DNA from: Bryobacterales bacterium
GTDB taxonomy: Bacteria > Acidobacteriota > Terriglobia > Bryobacterales > UBA6623
NCBI GenBank assembly: GCA_022823865.1
Contig: JAJEHF010000219.1
Span: forward strand, 1-56,301
Length of the DNA: 56,301 bases
Direction of reading: 5' to 3'
Shown: piece by piece, positions 15,798-24,377 of the stretch
Numbering within the stretch: position 1 is the stretch's first letter
Layout: each line of letters starts with the position of its first letter
Position numbers and translations under genes: made by a program
The notes under the pieces: generated by a model
Databases searched by the model: none
Told to the model about the DNA's origin: nothing
The model's input: the letters and a program-made list of their open reading frames with translations, nothing else

Positions 15798-18779
15798 CTA
15801 GGGCCGGTGGTCGATCCAGATCGGGCTCGACCACGCCAATTCGCCGTCTTGCTGCTCGATCCGCACGTAGTACCAGTGCCGGCCCGGCTGGGCGGCCACA
15901 TCCAGGTACTCGAACTGCGCCTCTTGGCGGCCGGGCTCGACCTTGTACACGTAATTGGCGTCGCGTATCAGGTGGATCGCAGCGATGTTGCCGGTACCGC
16001 GCACCCGCACCCGCGCGGGCTGGGCTTCGGAGACGACGGCGGCTTCCCCCATGAAGGCATCGCCAATGCGGAAGTCCAGCACGATGTTGTCCGTCGCTCC
16101 GTACGTCCGCCGCGCCCGGATGGCGTCATGGATGGCTTCCCGGCTGGTGTCGGGCGTGTAGACCATCGCATAGGAGATGTGCGTGGAGAAGTGGTCGGAG
16201 CTGGCGATGACGCCGATCTTGTACCCTTTCGACCAAGCGTTCCAAAACATGCCGGGCTCTTGGAAGCCCCCGGCCGCGTCGGCCTCTTCACCGTCCCGAA
16301 CGCCACGCGGAGCGTTCTTGTGCTCGTAGTTCTGCCGCGCCCCTTGGTAGATCTCGGCCACCATGTCGACCTCGGGGTCGTGGTCGCGCCAGTCAGTGCC
16401 CATGGAATTGGTGCCGGACGTGTGGGGAATCGCGATACCCCCGGTGCGGCGGGCGACCTCGTACATGAGCTTGGTCTCGTTGCGCACGCCGCTGCCGAAT
16501 CCCATCGAGCTGAATGTGAGCAGCTCGCCGTCAGGACTGTCAGGGAGCAGGAAGCGCGGGTGGGCCGGGATGAAGAACGGCACGATCGGATAGTTGCGAT
16601 GCGTGTAGATCAGGTTGCGGTGGCCGTACGGGTTGCCGGGATTGCGCTCGTACCCGTACAGAGTGGAGAACCGCTCCGGAAAGTGGTACATGTCGGCCAG
16701 CTTCTGGGTCATCGCGTTCCAGAAGTCCGTGCCGCCCGCTTGGTGATCGGTGGACGCTCCGAAGTCCATTTCCGCAGCGTCGATCATGTACCGGTAGAAC
16801 TCGGGCAGCGAGCCGTCGTCCATGCCGCCCACGTCTTGCGACAATTCCGTGTGGCGGTGCAGGTCGCCGCGCACGATCCGCAGCGAATCCCCGCCATGCT
16901 CGGTGCGGAAATTGCGGATGAAGCGGACATCGTCCGGTTCGTTGGGATGCGAGTCAGGCCGGGACTCGCCGGGCGAGGGGCGGTACGGGGACAGCCGGGG
17001 CTCCGGGCCCGCCCCGGGCAGCTCCAAGGATCCCGCCACGACCCGGTTCAGCCTGGGGCGGCTGGCAAAGGCCCACTGGCGGCTCTCGTCCGGCCAGAAG
17101 GACCACAGGCGGCCATCGGCGGCCGTCATGCCCATGCGAGTGCTCTTGCGCGCCCAGCTCTGCGGGAGCGTGATCGGCTCGGTCCAGCGCCGGCCTTCCA
17201 AGCGAGTGAGGAACGACTCCCAGTAGGACGTCGGGCGATAGGAGCGCCGGCTGTAGCGGCGCTTGAATGACATCCAGAGGTTCCCGTCGGGGTCGAAGTA
17301 GAGCTGCGGCCGGCTTTCGCCTGTGGAGCCGGCCATCGCCGGATCGTCGAAATTGACCGCGGCGGGCGTCTTCCACTGACCGCCATCGAGACACACGACC
17401 TCGATGCGCCGCGCCGCGCCGAGCGGCGTGCCCGGCTGGATTTCGCCCAAGCCCCGGCCGAGATCCTTGCCCCAGTTCACGCCAGAGGTTTCCCACGCAA
17501 TCCACGGACGCCCGCGACTGTCAACTTCAATGCTTGCGTGCGCTTCGAAGCGCGTTGTGCTCGCCACAGCCATTTCCCGCCCAAGCCCGCTGGATGGCGC
17601 GAACGATCTCGCGTACACGTCGTAACTGCCGCCGGATCCCTGGCGATAGCGGTCCCAGACTATCCACGCCGTGCCGCCCGGTCCCGCGGCCACGGCGGGC
17701 GACCAGTCGTTGGCCGCCGAATTCGTGACCGCCACCGTCTCGGACCAGCGGCCTTCGCGCAGGTACTTCAGGCGGATCTGGGAGTGGCGGCCGGCCATGG
17801 ACTGCCATGCCACGTAGATCGTGCCATCGACCGCTCGGGCCACGTGGGGCTCGATGTCGGGAAGCGGGTTGTCGGTCAAGCGATGTTGCCGACCCCACTC
17901 GTCGTCCTCCCACGCCATGGCGTAGATGTCCCAATTCCCGGGGCCGTCTTCGGACGGCCGCTGGGAGTACACCAGCCACGGCTTGTCCGCTCCGTCAACC
18001 GCGATCTGCGGACGCCACAGATCTTCCTCGGCGCGACCGACCGGAATCAGCCGGGACCAGCGGCCTTCGTGATAGCGCCGGAAGTTCAGCTCCTCGCGCC
18101 GGTCGTGATAGCTGTACCAGGTGGCGAAGAGATTGCCGGCAGAGTCAGCCGCGATGGCCGGCGAGTCGTGCTGGCGCAACTCGGTGCCGGAGAGGTCCGT
18201 GGCGGGCGGGGTTCGCTGGATAGCGACGCGGCCTCCCAGCGCGCTGGCCCACGGGCCGAACTGCATCGCCATCGGCTCGAAGGCGAATTCGCCCTGGGCG
18301 GTCCGCACGGCTACCGAAGTCGAGCGGGTGCCGCTGCCGCGAATCCACATCCCCTTGGGCAGCACTTCCTCGCGCGTGCTGGGCGTCGGGCGAGGCACAA
18401 CCGTGGAGCGCAGCAAGATCTGCACCGGTTGCGTCTGCAGCCGCCATCCCCCTTGCGGCAGAATCCGATCAGGCGGCTCCTGGCGGTGCGGCGTGAGCGC
18501 CAGGATTTCGCCGCCCTCGATCGACAGGCTGCCGTCCCATTCCTCGCCGGCGGCATCGCCGACGCCGAACAGGACCAACACCTGCCACATGTCGGCTTCG
18601 CGCGTGCCGCCCGGATGCCAGGTGAAATGGTCGAGGAAATCTGACGAAGCGGCGGCCGCCGCACCGGACTGGGAGGCGGGCGGCGACTGTGCCGGGACAG
18701 GAACGCCCACGAGCGCGCCAAGCACCGCACCCGCGACGAGCGGCTTGCACGGGCTGAGGGTGGGCCAGCGATAAGACAC
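15798..18779 (-). CDS. secreted DUF3604 protein with N-terminal sialidase-like propeller
   Basis: A 993-residue exported protein: signal peptide with hydrophobic core AGAVLGALVGVPVPAQ, then a region of about 400 residues carrying BNR/sialidase-like repeats (DSAGNLFATWYS, DGADKPWLVYSQ, GPGGTAWIVWDR, DSRGRPWIAWET). A C-terminal DUF3604 PHP-like domain starts at RGDLHRHTELS (His641, His643), with STDHQAGG, IPHTSGTN and SSDHFSTH. The last 60 residues form a beta domain. The start is GTG at 18779, backed by a perfect AAGGAGG eight bases upstream. The combination suggests a secreted hydrolase with a binding or second catalytic propeller; no sialidase catalytic set was verified. Distinct from the paralogue at 7682-10297, which lacks the BNR repeats. 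Confidence 0.87.
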   Translation of the reverse strand: MSYRWPTLSPCKPLVAGAVLGALVGVPVPAQSPPASQSGAAAAASSDFLDHFTWHPGGTREADMWQVLVLFGVGDAAGEEWDGSLSIEGGEILALTPHRQEPPDRILPQGGWRLQTQPVQILLRSTVVPRPTPSTREEVLPKGMWIRGSGTRSTSVAVRTAQGEFAFEPMAMQFGPWASALGGRVAIQRTPPATDLSGTELRQHDSPAIAADSAGNLFATWYSYHDRREELNFRRYHEGRWSRLIPVGRAEEDLWRPQIAVDGADKPWLVYSQRPSEDGPGNWDIYAMAWEDDEWGRQHRLTDNPLPDIEPHVARAVDGTIYVAWQSMAGRHSQIRLKYLREGRWSETVAVTNSAANDWSPAVAAGPGGTAWIVWDRYRQGSGGSYDVYARSFAPSSGLGREMAVASTTRFEAHASIEVDSRGRPWIAWETSGVNWGKDLGRGLGEIQPGTPLGAARRIEVVCLDGGQWKTPAAVNFDDPAMAGSTGESRPQLYFDPDGNLWMSFKRRYSRRSYRPTSYWESFLTRLEGRRWTEPITLPQSWARKSTRMGMTAADGRLWSFWPDESRQWAFASRPRLNRVVAGSLELPGAGPEPRLSPYRPSPGESRPDSHPNEPDDVRFIRNFRTEHGGDSLRIVRGDLHRHTELSQDVGGMDDGSLPEFYRYMIDAAEMDFGASTDHQAGGTDFWNAMTQKLADMYHFPERFSTLYGYERNPGNPYGHRNLIYTHRNYPIVPFFIPAHPRFLLPDSPDGELLTFSSMGFGSGVRNETKLMYEVARRTGGIAIPHTSGTNSMGTDWRDHDPEVDMVAEIYQGARQNYEHKNAPRGVRDGEEADAAGGFQEPGMFWNAWSKGYKIGVIASSDHFSTHISYAMVYTPDTSREAIHDAIRARRTYGATDNIVLDFRIGDAFMGEAAVVSEAQPARVRVRGTGNIAAIHLIRDANYVYKVEPGRQEAQFEYLDVAAQPGRHWYYVRIEQQDGELAWSSPIWIDHRP

Positions 18780-18787
18780 GGTACGAA

Positions 18788-18794
18788 CCTCCTT
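18788..18794 (-). promoter_or_regulatory. strong ribosome-binding site AAGGAGG
   Basis: Perfect Shine-Dalgarno sequence 8 bases before the GTG at 18779. It decides the start of the DUF3604/BNR gene and implies strong translation despite the GTG codon. Confidence 0.7.
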
Positions 18795-18871
18795 AAACCA
18801 GATCGAGGCAGATCCGATCCAGCGCGCCGGCTGCCGGACCAGCCAGAGCCGTCAGCCGACGCGACGGGCCG

Positions 18872-18877
18872 ATTGTA
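18872..18877 (-). promoter_or_regulatory. candidate -10 box TACAAT
   Basis: Read toward the DUF3604/BNR gene the context is GGTACAATCGG, about 93 bases before its GTG start, in the gap after the Gfo/Idh/MocA gene. One of four GTACAAT copies in upstream regions. No clear -35 partner. Confidence 0.3.
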
Positions 18878-18945
18878 CCCTGCGGCCGGCCCGGGCGACG
18901 GGGCCGCATCGCTGCGCGTTCGATTCCGCAAACCTCACGCGAGGG

Positions 18946-20067
18946 CTACGCTCCGGTCTCAATCCATCGCCGCTCCCGCGCGGAGCGCTCGATCGCGTCC
19001 AGCACTCGCTGGACGGCCAAGCCATCCTCGAATGTCGGGCGCGCGGGCTCGCCCGCATCCAAGCCAGCGAGAAAATCGGCCAGCGACTTGATGAAGGTGT
19101 GCTCGTAGCCGATCGGATGGCCGGGCTTCCAGAAATGGGGGTTGGCCTGCGGGCCCGTGGCCGGAGCCAACACCTTGCGGCGCCCCCGCAGATCCGGCTC
19201 TCCCGACATGTCGGCGTAGGTGAGGTGGTTCAAGTCCTCGAAATGGAACTCCAGCATGCCCGACTCGCCATGAGCGACGAAGCTGTTGTCGTTCTGAAAG
19301 CCGGTGGCAAAGCGGGTCGCCTCGAACGAGCCGAGCGTGCCGCTGGCGAATCTCGCCTGCACCAGCACTGCATCGTCGATATCGATCCGGTAAGTCTGGC
19401 CGTGCCTGCTCGGATCCGGCTTCTCCGGCAAGAAGGTCTCCATGGTGGCGGAGACTTCGCGAATCGGGCCCAGAAGCATCATGGCCAGGTCGAGCAGATG
19501 CGAATTGAGATCCCCATTCACGCCTGACCCCGCCGTCCGCTTCGACATCTTCCAGTTGTTCGGACGATTCGGGTCCGGGCCCCATTGCTGCAAGTACTGC
19601 GACCGGTACTGGTACACCCGGCCGATCCGCTGCTGCGCCAGCAGCCTGGCCGCGAACTCGACCGCGGGCACCCGCCGGTAGTTGAACCAAACGAAGGTCG
19701 GCACGCCCGCGGCGGCCGCGGCCATGGCCTCGGCCTCGGCAAGCGTGTTCGCGAGCGGCTTTTCGCAGAGCACCATCTTGCCGGCCTCGGCAGCCGCGAT
19801 CGCGATCTCGGCGTGCAGGTAGTTGGGCGTGCAGACATCGACCAGGTCGACATCCGGGCGTTCGATCACGCGCCGCCAGTCCGTCTCTGTTTCCTCCCAC
19901 CCCCACGCACGCGCCAATGCCTGCAACCCGGCATGGCCGCGGCCGCAGACTACCCTGCGCCGGACCTTGGTGACGTGCGGGAAGAAGTGCCCGACCTGCG
20001 CGTAGGCGTTGCTATGGGCCTTGCCCATGAAGCCGTAACCGATGAGAGCGACGTTGAGGGCCGACAT
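18946..20067 (-). CDS. Gfo/Idh/MocA family NAD(P)-dependent oxidoreductase
   Basis: A 373-residue sugar or inositol dehydrogenase-like protein. The start at ATG 20067 places the nucleotide-binding turn at the usual position (MSALNVALIGYGFMGKAHSN). The signature CEKPLANTLAEAEAM contains the catalytic-site lysine of the family, and the C-terminal beta-sheet domain is complete (NGDLNSHLLDLAMMLLGPI). Substrate cannot be read; family members oxidise hydroxyls of sugars and cyclitols. It lies 49 bases downstream of a rhamnulokinase gene, suggesting a deoxysugar or cyclitol role. Confidence 0.92.
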   Translation of the reverse strand: MSALNVALIGYGFMGKAHSNAYAQVGHFFPHVTKVRRRVVCGRGHAGLQALARAWGWEETETDWRRVIERPDVDLVDVCTPNYLHAEIAIAAAEAGKMVLCEKPLANTLAEAEAMAAAAAGVPTFVWFNYRRVPAVEFAARLLAQQRIGRVYQYRSQYLQQWGPDPNRPNNWKMSKRTAGSGVNGDLNSHLLDLAMMLLGPIREVSATMETFLPEKPDPSRHGQTYRIDIDDAVLVQARFASGTLGSFEATRFATGFQNDNSFVAHGESGMLEFHFEDLNHLTYADMSGEPDLRGRRKVLAPATGPQANPHFWKPGHPIGYEHTFIKSLADFLAGLDAGEPARPTFEDGLAVQRVLDAIERSARERRWIETGA

Positions 20068-20116
20068 GGCCGCAGAGTAGCACCGCCGGAAGTCGACCCG
20101 CCGCTGGCCGCGGCCC

Positions 20117-21586
20117 CTAGCCGGAACCGAGCGCGGCGAGCCGGCCTGCGGCCTCGTCCCAGCCGCCCGCGACTTCTGGGTTCGGCTCGAAGCGACCGAG
20201 CTCAAACGATCGGCGCACGATCTCGCGCCCTTGCGCAAGGTCGCCGATTCGTCCGGCAGCCATGCATTGCATCAATACGTTGCCAACGGCGGTGGCTTCG
20301 ACCGGGCCCGTGATCACAGGCACGCCGCAAGCGTCAGCGGCGAATTGCGAGAGCAGCTGGTTGCGAGAGCCGCCGCCGACCACGTGCAGGGCCGCCGGGG
20401 CAACGCCGGTCACTCCGGCGATGTCTCCCATCACCGAGCGATACCTCAGAGCCAAGCCTTCAAAGATCGCCCTCGCAAACTCGCCTGGAGAGCCCGGCAC
20501 GGGCTGGCCGGTGGCGCGACACTTGCGAGCGATTCTGCTCGGCATGTCGCCCGGAGGAGCGAACTCCGGATCGTCCACGTCGATCACCGAGCGGAACGGC
20601 GGGCTGGCCTCCGCATCAGAGAGCAGCTTGTCGTACTCGGTCGCGATCCCGTGCCGCGACCACTCGCGACGGCACTCCTCTAGCAGCCACAGGCCGCAGA
20701 TGTTCTTCAGCAGGCGGTTCGTGCGGCACACGCCTCCTTCATTGGTCAGGTTCTTTGCCAGCACGGCCGGGGTCACGTGGGGCTGCAGGGTCTCCACCCC
20801 CAGCAGAGACCAAGTGCCGGAACTGAGGTAGGCCCAGTTCGGGCCTTCGCCGGGCACGGCCGCGACGGCCGAGGCTGTGTCGTGCGTGCCGGGCACGATC
20901 ACTTCCATGCCGGCGACGCCGCATTCTTCGGCGATCGAGTCGCGCACGCGGCCCAGCACAGTGCCCGGCTCGATCACGGGACCGAAGATCGCGGCGGGCA
21001 GGCCGAGCGCTTCCAGCACCGGACGGGCCCAAGCGCGACGGCGCGGATCGTAGCACTGCGAGGTCGTCGCGTCCGTGAACTCGCAGGCTTGCTCGCCCGT
21101 GAACCAGTAGTGGAACAGGTCGGGCATCATCAACAGCGAACTCGCCGACTCCAAAGCCGGGCTGTTCCTCCGCGCGTAGAGCTGGAACAGGCTGTTGAGT
21201 TCCATGAACTGGAGCCCGGTCTGTTGGAAGATCTCTTCTTTCGAGATGAGCTGGAAGACCTCCGCCATCGTGCCGTTGGTGCTTGAGTCACGGTAGTGGT
21301 ACGGGTTGCCGGCCAGCTTGCCGTCACGGTCCAACAGCGCGAAGTCGACGCCCCACGTATCCACTCCGAGCGAGACAGGCTTGGCCCCCGCGGCAGCGCG
21401 GATTCCGTCCCGCATGTCGCCGAACAAGCGCAGCGGATCCCAGAAGAGCGATCCCAGCACTTCCGTGCCCGGATTGTCGAATCGGTGCAGTTCTTCGACG
21501 GCAATCTTCTCGCCATCAAAGCTCCCCAGCATCACGCGGCCGCTACCGGCCCCCAAGTCAATCGCCAAGCAGTGTTCTTGCGCCAC
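20117..21586 (-). CDS. rhaB: rhamnulokinase, FGGY kinase family
   Basis: Phosphorylates L-rhamnulose. The 489-residue protein has the FGGY kinase architecture of two actin-like domains: AIDLGAGSGRVMLGSF at the N-terminus, GVDTWGVDFALLDRDG around the sugar-binding Asp, NPYHYRDSSTNG, PGTHDTASAVAAVP for the ATP-binding turn, and HVVGGGSRNQLLSQFAADA at the C-terminal adenosine site. YHYRD and WGVDFALLD are characteristic of rhamnulokinase over other FGGY kinases. The start is GTG at 21586. No isomerase, aldolase or permease of rhamnose is adjacent, so specificity is by homology only. Confidence 0.9.
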   Translation of the reverse strand: MAQEHCLAIDLGAGSGRVMLGSFDGEKIAVEELHRFDNPGTEVLGSLFWDPLRLFGDMRDGIRAAAGAKPVSLGVDTWGVDFALLDRDGKLAGNPYHYRDSSTNGTMAEVFQLISKEEIFQQTGLQFMELNSLFQLYARRNSPALESASSLLMMPDLFHYWFTGEQACEFTDATTSQCYDPRRRAWARPVLEALGLPAAIFGPVIEPGTVLGRVRDSIAEECGVAGMEVIVPGTHDTASAVAAVPGEGPNWAYLSSGTWSLLGVETLQPHVTPAVLAKNLTNEGGVCRTNRLLKNICGLWLLEECRREWSRHGIATEYDKLLSDAEASPPFRSVIDVDDPEFAPPGDMPSRIARKCRATGQPVPGSPGEFARAIFEGLALRYRSVMGDIAGVTGVAPAALHVVGGGSRNQLLSQFAADACGVPVITGPVEATAVGNVLMQCMAAGRIGDLAQGREIVRRSFELGRFEPNPEVAGGWDEAAGRLAALGSG

Positions 21587-21747
21587 ACGGTCCCCCGCAG
21601 TAGGTGATTGTCACGCAGGGGGAAGGATTGCGGCAAGCCCGGCTGGTCTGGCATGGCGAAACGCAAGTTGGAACGCGGCCGGGAATTGATCGGGCAGAAT
21701 CCATGGACCAAGTACTATATAGCTCCAGCGGAGACTGCGGGGGATGC

Positions 21748-22686
21748 GTGGCAGAGACCGAACGAGATAGGCAGATCCGTCTTGCGGCCATTGCCTGGGT
21801 GCAGGATTTGCACAAACGGCACGGGACCATTGCATGGAGCCAGATTGACGACGGCTTTTGGTTCCGAACTGAGAGAGTCCGCCTAGCCACTAAAGCCAGG
21901 GGAATCTTCAAGCCCAAGCAAATGGAGACCCTGCTATCGATCAAGACGGTCGTTCCGAAGCCGGGGCGACGGGTCTGGTACGACGACCAGAGCATCGATC
22001 AGGCAGTCTTCGGCAAGCGTGAGCACTTCGCTTACTCGTTCATGGAGGGAGCACGATCTGATCAGGTCAACCAGTTGCTCATACAAGCCTGCGACCTCGG
22101 GCTCCCCATCATCTACTTCGTGGGAGTCGCGCCAAATCTGTACGAACCCATCGTCCCCGCCACCATCTATAGTCTCGACGCCACCTTGCGCAGGTGCTTC
22201 GTCGGCCCGGGCGACCTGGGCGAGTGCAATGCGGATGTCATCCCGCAAGGAGTCTCCGATGACGCTGACAAGCGTCGATATCGCGTGGGCTTGGCGCAAC
22301 AGCGTCTGCACCAAAGCATGTTCCGTGCGGCGGTGTTGAGGGCGTATGGCAACCGTTGCGCAATCACCGGACTCCCGGTCCCCCGCTTGCTTGATGCCGC
22401 CCACATCATTGAGGACAGAAACCAGAAATTGGGCCAGCCGGTGGTCCGAAACGGCCTGCCGCTGTCCAAGATCCACCACGCCGCGTTTGACGCCGACCTG
22501 ATCGGGATTGATCCTGACCACAGGATCCACATCTCCACTAGGCTGCTAGATGAGGACGACGGACCGATGCTTGACCTGCTCAAGGATTGCATCGGCAAGA
22601 AAATCAATCCACCCAGGCGTCCGCAAGACTATCCAGACCCAGCCCGCTTGGAAGCGCGTTTCGACCGCTTCCGTCTCAACTTCTAG
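21748..22686 (+). CDS. HNH endonuclease, McrA-like restriction-type
   Basis: A protein of 312 residues from the GTG at 21748, preceded by a G-rich ribosome-binding site; earlier starts would add residues rich in G/S that look non-coding. The N-terminal part (RQIRLAAIAWVQDL, then GIFKPKQME) matches the DNA-recognition module often found with HNH restriction nucleases. The C-terminal nuclease has Cys204 (NRCAITG), His219 (DAAHIIED), Asn235 (VVRNGLPL) and His243/244 (KIHHAAFD), the full HNH metal and catalytic set. A role in cleaving modified or invading DNA is inferred. It lies at the left side of a lower-GC patch; no methyltransferase is adjacent. Confidence 0.85.
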   Translation: MAETERDRQIRLAAIAWVQDLHKRHGTIAWSQIDDGFWFRTERVRLATKARGIFKPKQMETLLSIKTVVPKPGRRVWYDDQSIDQAVFGKREHFAYSFMEGARSDQVNQLLIQACDLGLPIIYFVGVAPNLYEPIVPATIYSLDATLRRCFVGPGDLGECNADVIPQGVSDDADKRRYRVGLAQQRLHQSMFRAAVLRAYGNRCAITGLPVPRLLDAAHIIEDRNQKLGQPVVRNGLPLSKIHHAAFDADLIGIDPDHRIHISTRLLDEDDGPMLDLLKDCIGKKINPPRRPQDYPDPARLEARFDRFRLNF

Positions 22687-22713
22687 TACGGTCGTATTAT
22701 GAACAGCTAACGA

Positions 22714-22821
22714 ATGGAAAATACTGACGGCACTGAGGAATCCACGATTACAGTTGAAGCCCTCGGTGCCCAGTACGTCTATTTCGAGGAGGCATCATGG
22801 CTGGACGTTCGCCCGAACTAA
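22714..22821 (+). CDS. very small ORF upstream of the protease operon
   Basis: A 35-codon frame (ATG at 22714, TAA at 22819-22821) beginning MENTDGTEES. It starts 28 bases after the HNH gene stop, behind a TATTAT that could be a -10 box (around 22694). Its end overlaps the start of the next small gene by 25 bases, an arrangement seen in coupled or leader peptides. No strong ribosome-binding site and no homologue I can name. It may be chance. Confidence 0.25.
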   Translation: MENTDGTEESTITVEALGAQYVYFEEASWLDVRPN

Positions 22822-23003
22822 CGAGTATTCGTGAGCAGGCACGTGCGGCACTACTTGAGGACGCCCTGAAGCGTCCAGGAATCCGCGAAGTCATGCGTGT
22901 GTACGAGGATTGGCGGCATCTTGATCGTGGACTCGAGCCCTGTCGCACGGCGACCCATGAGCCACAAGAGATCACGACCACCGATCATTCGAATCGCAGA
23001 TGA
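22797..23003 (+). CDS. small conserved-looking protein preceding a ClpP-like protease gene
   Basis: A 68-residue protein (MAGRSPELTSIREQARAALL...) with a strong ribosome-binding site (GAGGAGG at 22786-22792, four bases before ATG). It is amphipathic, mostly helical with a charged C-terminus, and ends in TTTDHSNRR. The stop is 6 bases before the ATG of the serine protease gene, so the two were built as an operon. It has no enzymatic motif; I infer a partner or regulator of the neighbouring protease. Codon use is less GC-rich than the surrounding chromosome. Confidence 0.55.
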   Translation: MAGRSPELTSIREQARAALLEDALKRPGIREVMRVYEDWRHLDRGLEPCRTATHEPQEITTTDHSNRR

Positions 23004-23009
23004 GTCGGC

Positions 23010-24026
23010 ATGCCGATATGGAGTGACATTCTTCGCCAACTGAACGAGACGGTTGCTCCTAATGGTGCTCCCGATTTTGAAAGCGTACGGCGAAAGTATC
23101 TCGCGGCCCTGCAACAACACACCGGGCGCAACGTGGTGTTGTACGCGTCGGGCTGGCTCCAGAAGGAAGCGCCTCCTGCGCTCACATCGATCAACGACGA
23201 GGACATCCATGCTTTTATGGAGGTTACTTCGGGACTGTAGAATTCCGACCTCGACTTGATTCTTCACAGCCCTGGTGGTTCGCCAGCGGCCGCCGAGGGA
23301 GTCGTTTCCTATTTGCGATCTAGGTTCCAGCACGTTCGTGTGATCGTGCCAGAACTTGCAATGTCGGCGGCGACTATGATCTCGTGCGCTGCAAACGAGA
23401 TCTTAATGGGCGAGCATTCGTTCCTCGGCCCCATCGACCCTCAACTTCTTGTCTCGACGCAGTTGGGCAGACGCTCGGTGCCAGCTCAGGCTGTTCTCGA
23501 CCAATTCGACCAGGCTCAGCGGGAATGCCAAGATCCAGCAAAGCTGTCAGCGTGGCTGCCGATGCTGGGCCAATATGGCCCCGATCCGCTGATGCAATGC
23601 GAAACAGCCCTAGAGCTTTCCAGAGAGTTGGTCAGCACGTGGCTGGACACCTATATGTTCGCTTCGATCAGCGACCCCGCTGAACGCCAAGAACGAGCAC
23701 ACTCGGTTTCCGCTTGGCTTTCGGACCACACCATGTTCAAGAGTCACAGCCGTCACCTATCGAGAAGTGAGTTGCGGCGACAAGGGCTCGTTATCTCGTC
23801 ACTCGAGGACGACGAAGCGTTGCGGGATCTGAGCCTATCGGTCTTCCACGCGACTACACATACGTTTGGAGCTACGCCTTCCGCAAAAATCGTCGAGAAC
23901 CACGCAGGACGCGCTTTCATCAAACAGTTCCGGATTCCCCAGCAGGCACCAGCACTCAAACTAGATGTCGGCCCGATACAGCCCAACGAGCCCCCTGGCA
24001 TGAATCCGCTGGCACCGACTGGCTAG
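23010..24026 (+). pseudogene. serine dehydrogenase proteinase (SDH_sah, ClpP-like), broken by in-frame TAG
   Basis: The reading frame from ATG 23010 to the TAG at 23238-23240 and the frame that continues to 24026 are the same frame, and together give a normal SDH_sah/ClpP-class protein of about 338 residues. The first piece (76 residues) ends in IHAFMEVTSGL; the second resumes NSDLDLILHSPGGSPAAAE, with the oxyanion-type Gly-Gly and, further on, the nucleophile region PELAMSAATMISC and GEHSFLGPIDPQ. A single C-to-T change of CAG would create the stop. A TTG at 23256 could restart translation but would lose the N-terminus. Recent nonsense mutation, assembly error or readthrough are the alternatives. 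Located in the lower-GC patch. Confidence 0.8.
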
Positions 24027-24377
24027 CCCGAGAGTCGTGGATACCGACCTGTAGTGGGCGTTGGACTTGCCGAGAAATAGGGCTTCTTTCTTGCTTCCGT
24101 CGGGTCCGAATCGATCATTTGCACTCCCCAGACTGTTGTTCCCCATCTCGTATCTTCCACATAGAATCCGAATCGCAACCTCCGCAGGGGACCTCTCCCT
24201 GATCGCAGGCGCTCCTGAGGTGCCTCCCAAGCGTCCACAAGATCATCCAAACACCGCTCGCATCGAAGCTCGCGCGGACGGCTCTCGTGCCACCCTTCGG
24301 GCCGGCGATGAGGCGGCGTGATTCGGCCCGGGGGCTGCAGGTCGACTCGTGTCGCAATGCTAGCGTAAGGAAGGAGC
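24027..24377. other. intergenic region without a confident gene
   Basis: Between the broken protease gene and the deoxyribosyltransferase. Frames of 89-129 codons exist on the minus strand (one reading RFGFYVEDTRWGTTVWGVQM), but they overlap each other, lack good ribosome-binding sites and show no family motif. Composition rises from the low-GC patch back to the chromosomal level across this stretch. It could be the decayed edge of an inserted segment. Confidence 0.4.

Noticed and set aside
23238-23240. pyrrolysine or other recoded amber codon in the protease gene
   Set aside because: No pyl genes or amber-specific context seen, and other genes here end normally in TAG (for example HNH); a point mutation is simpler.
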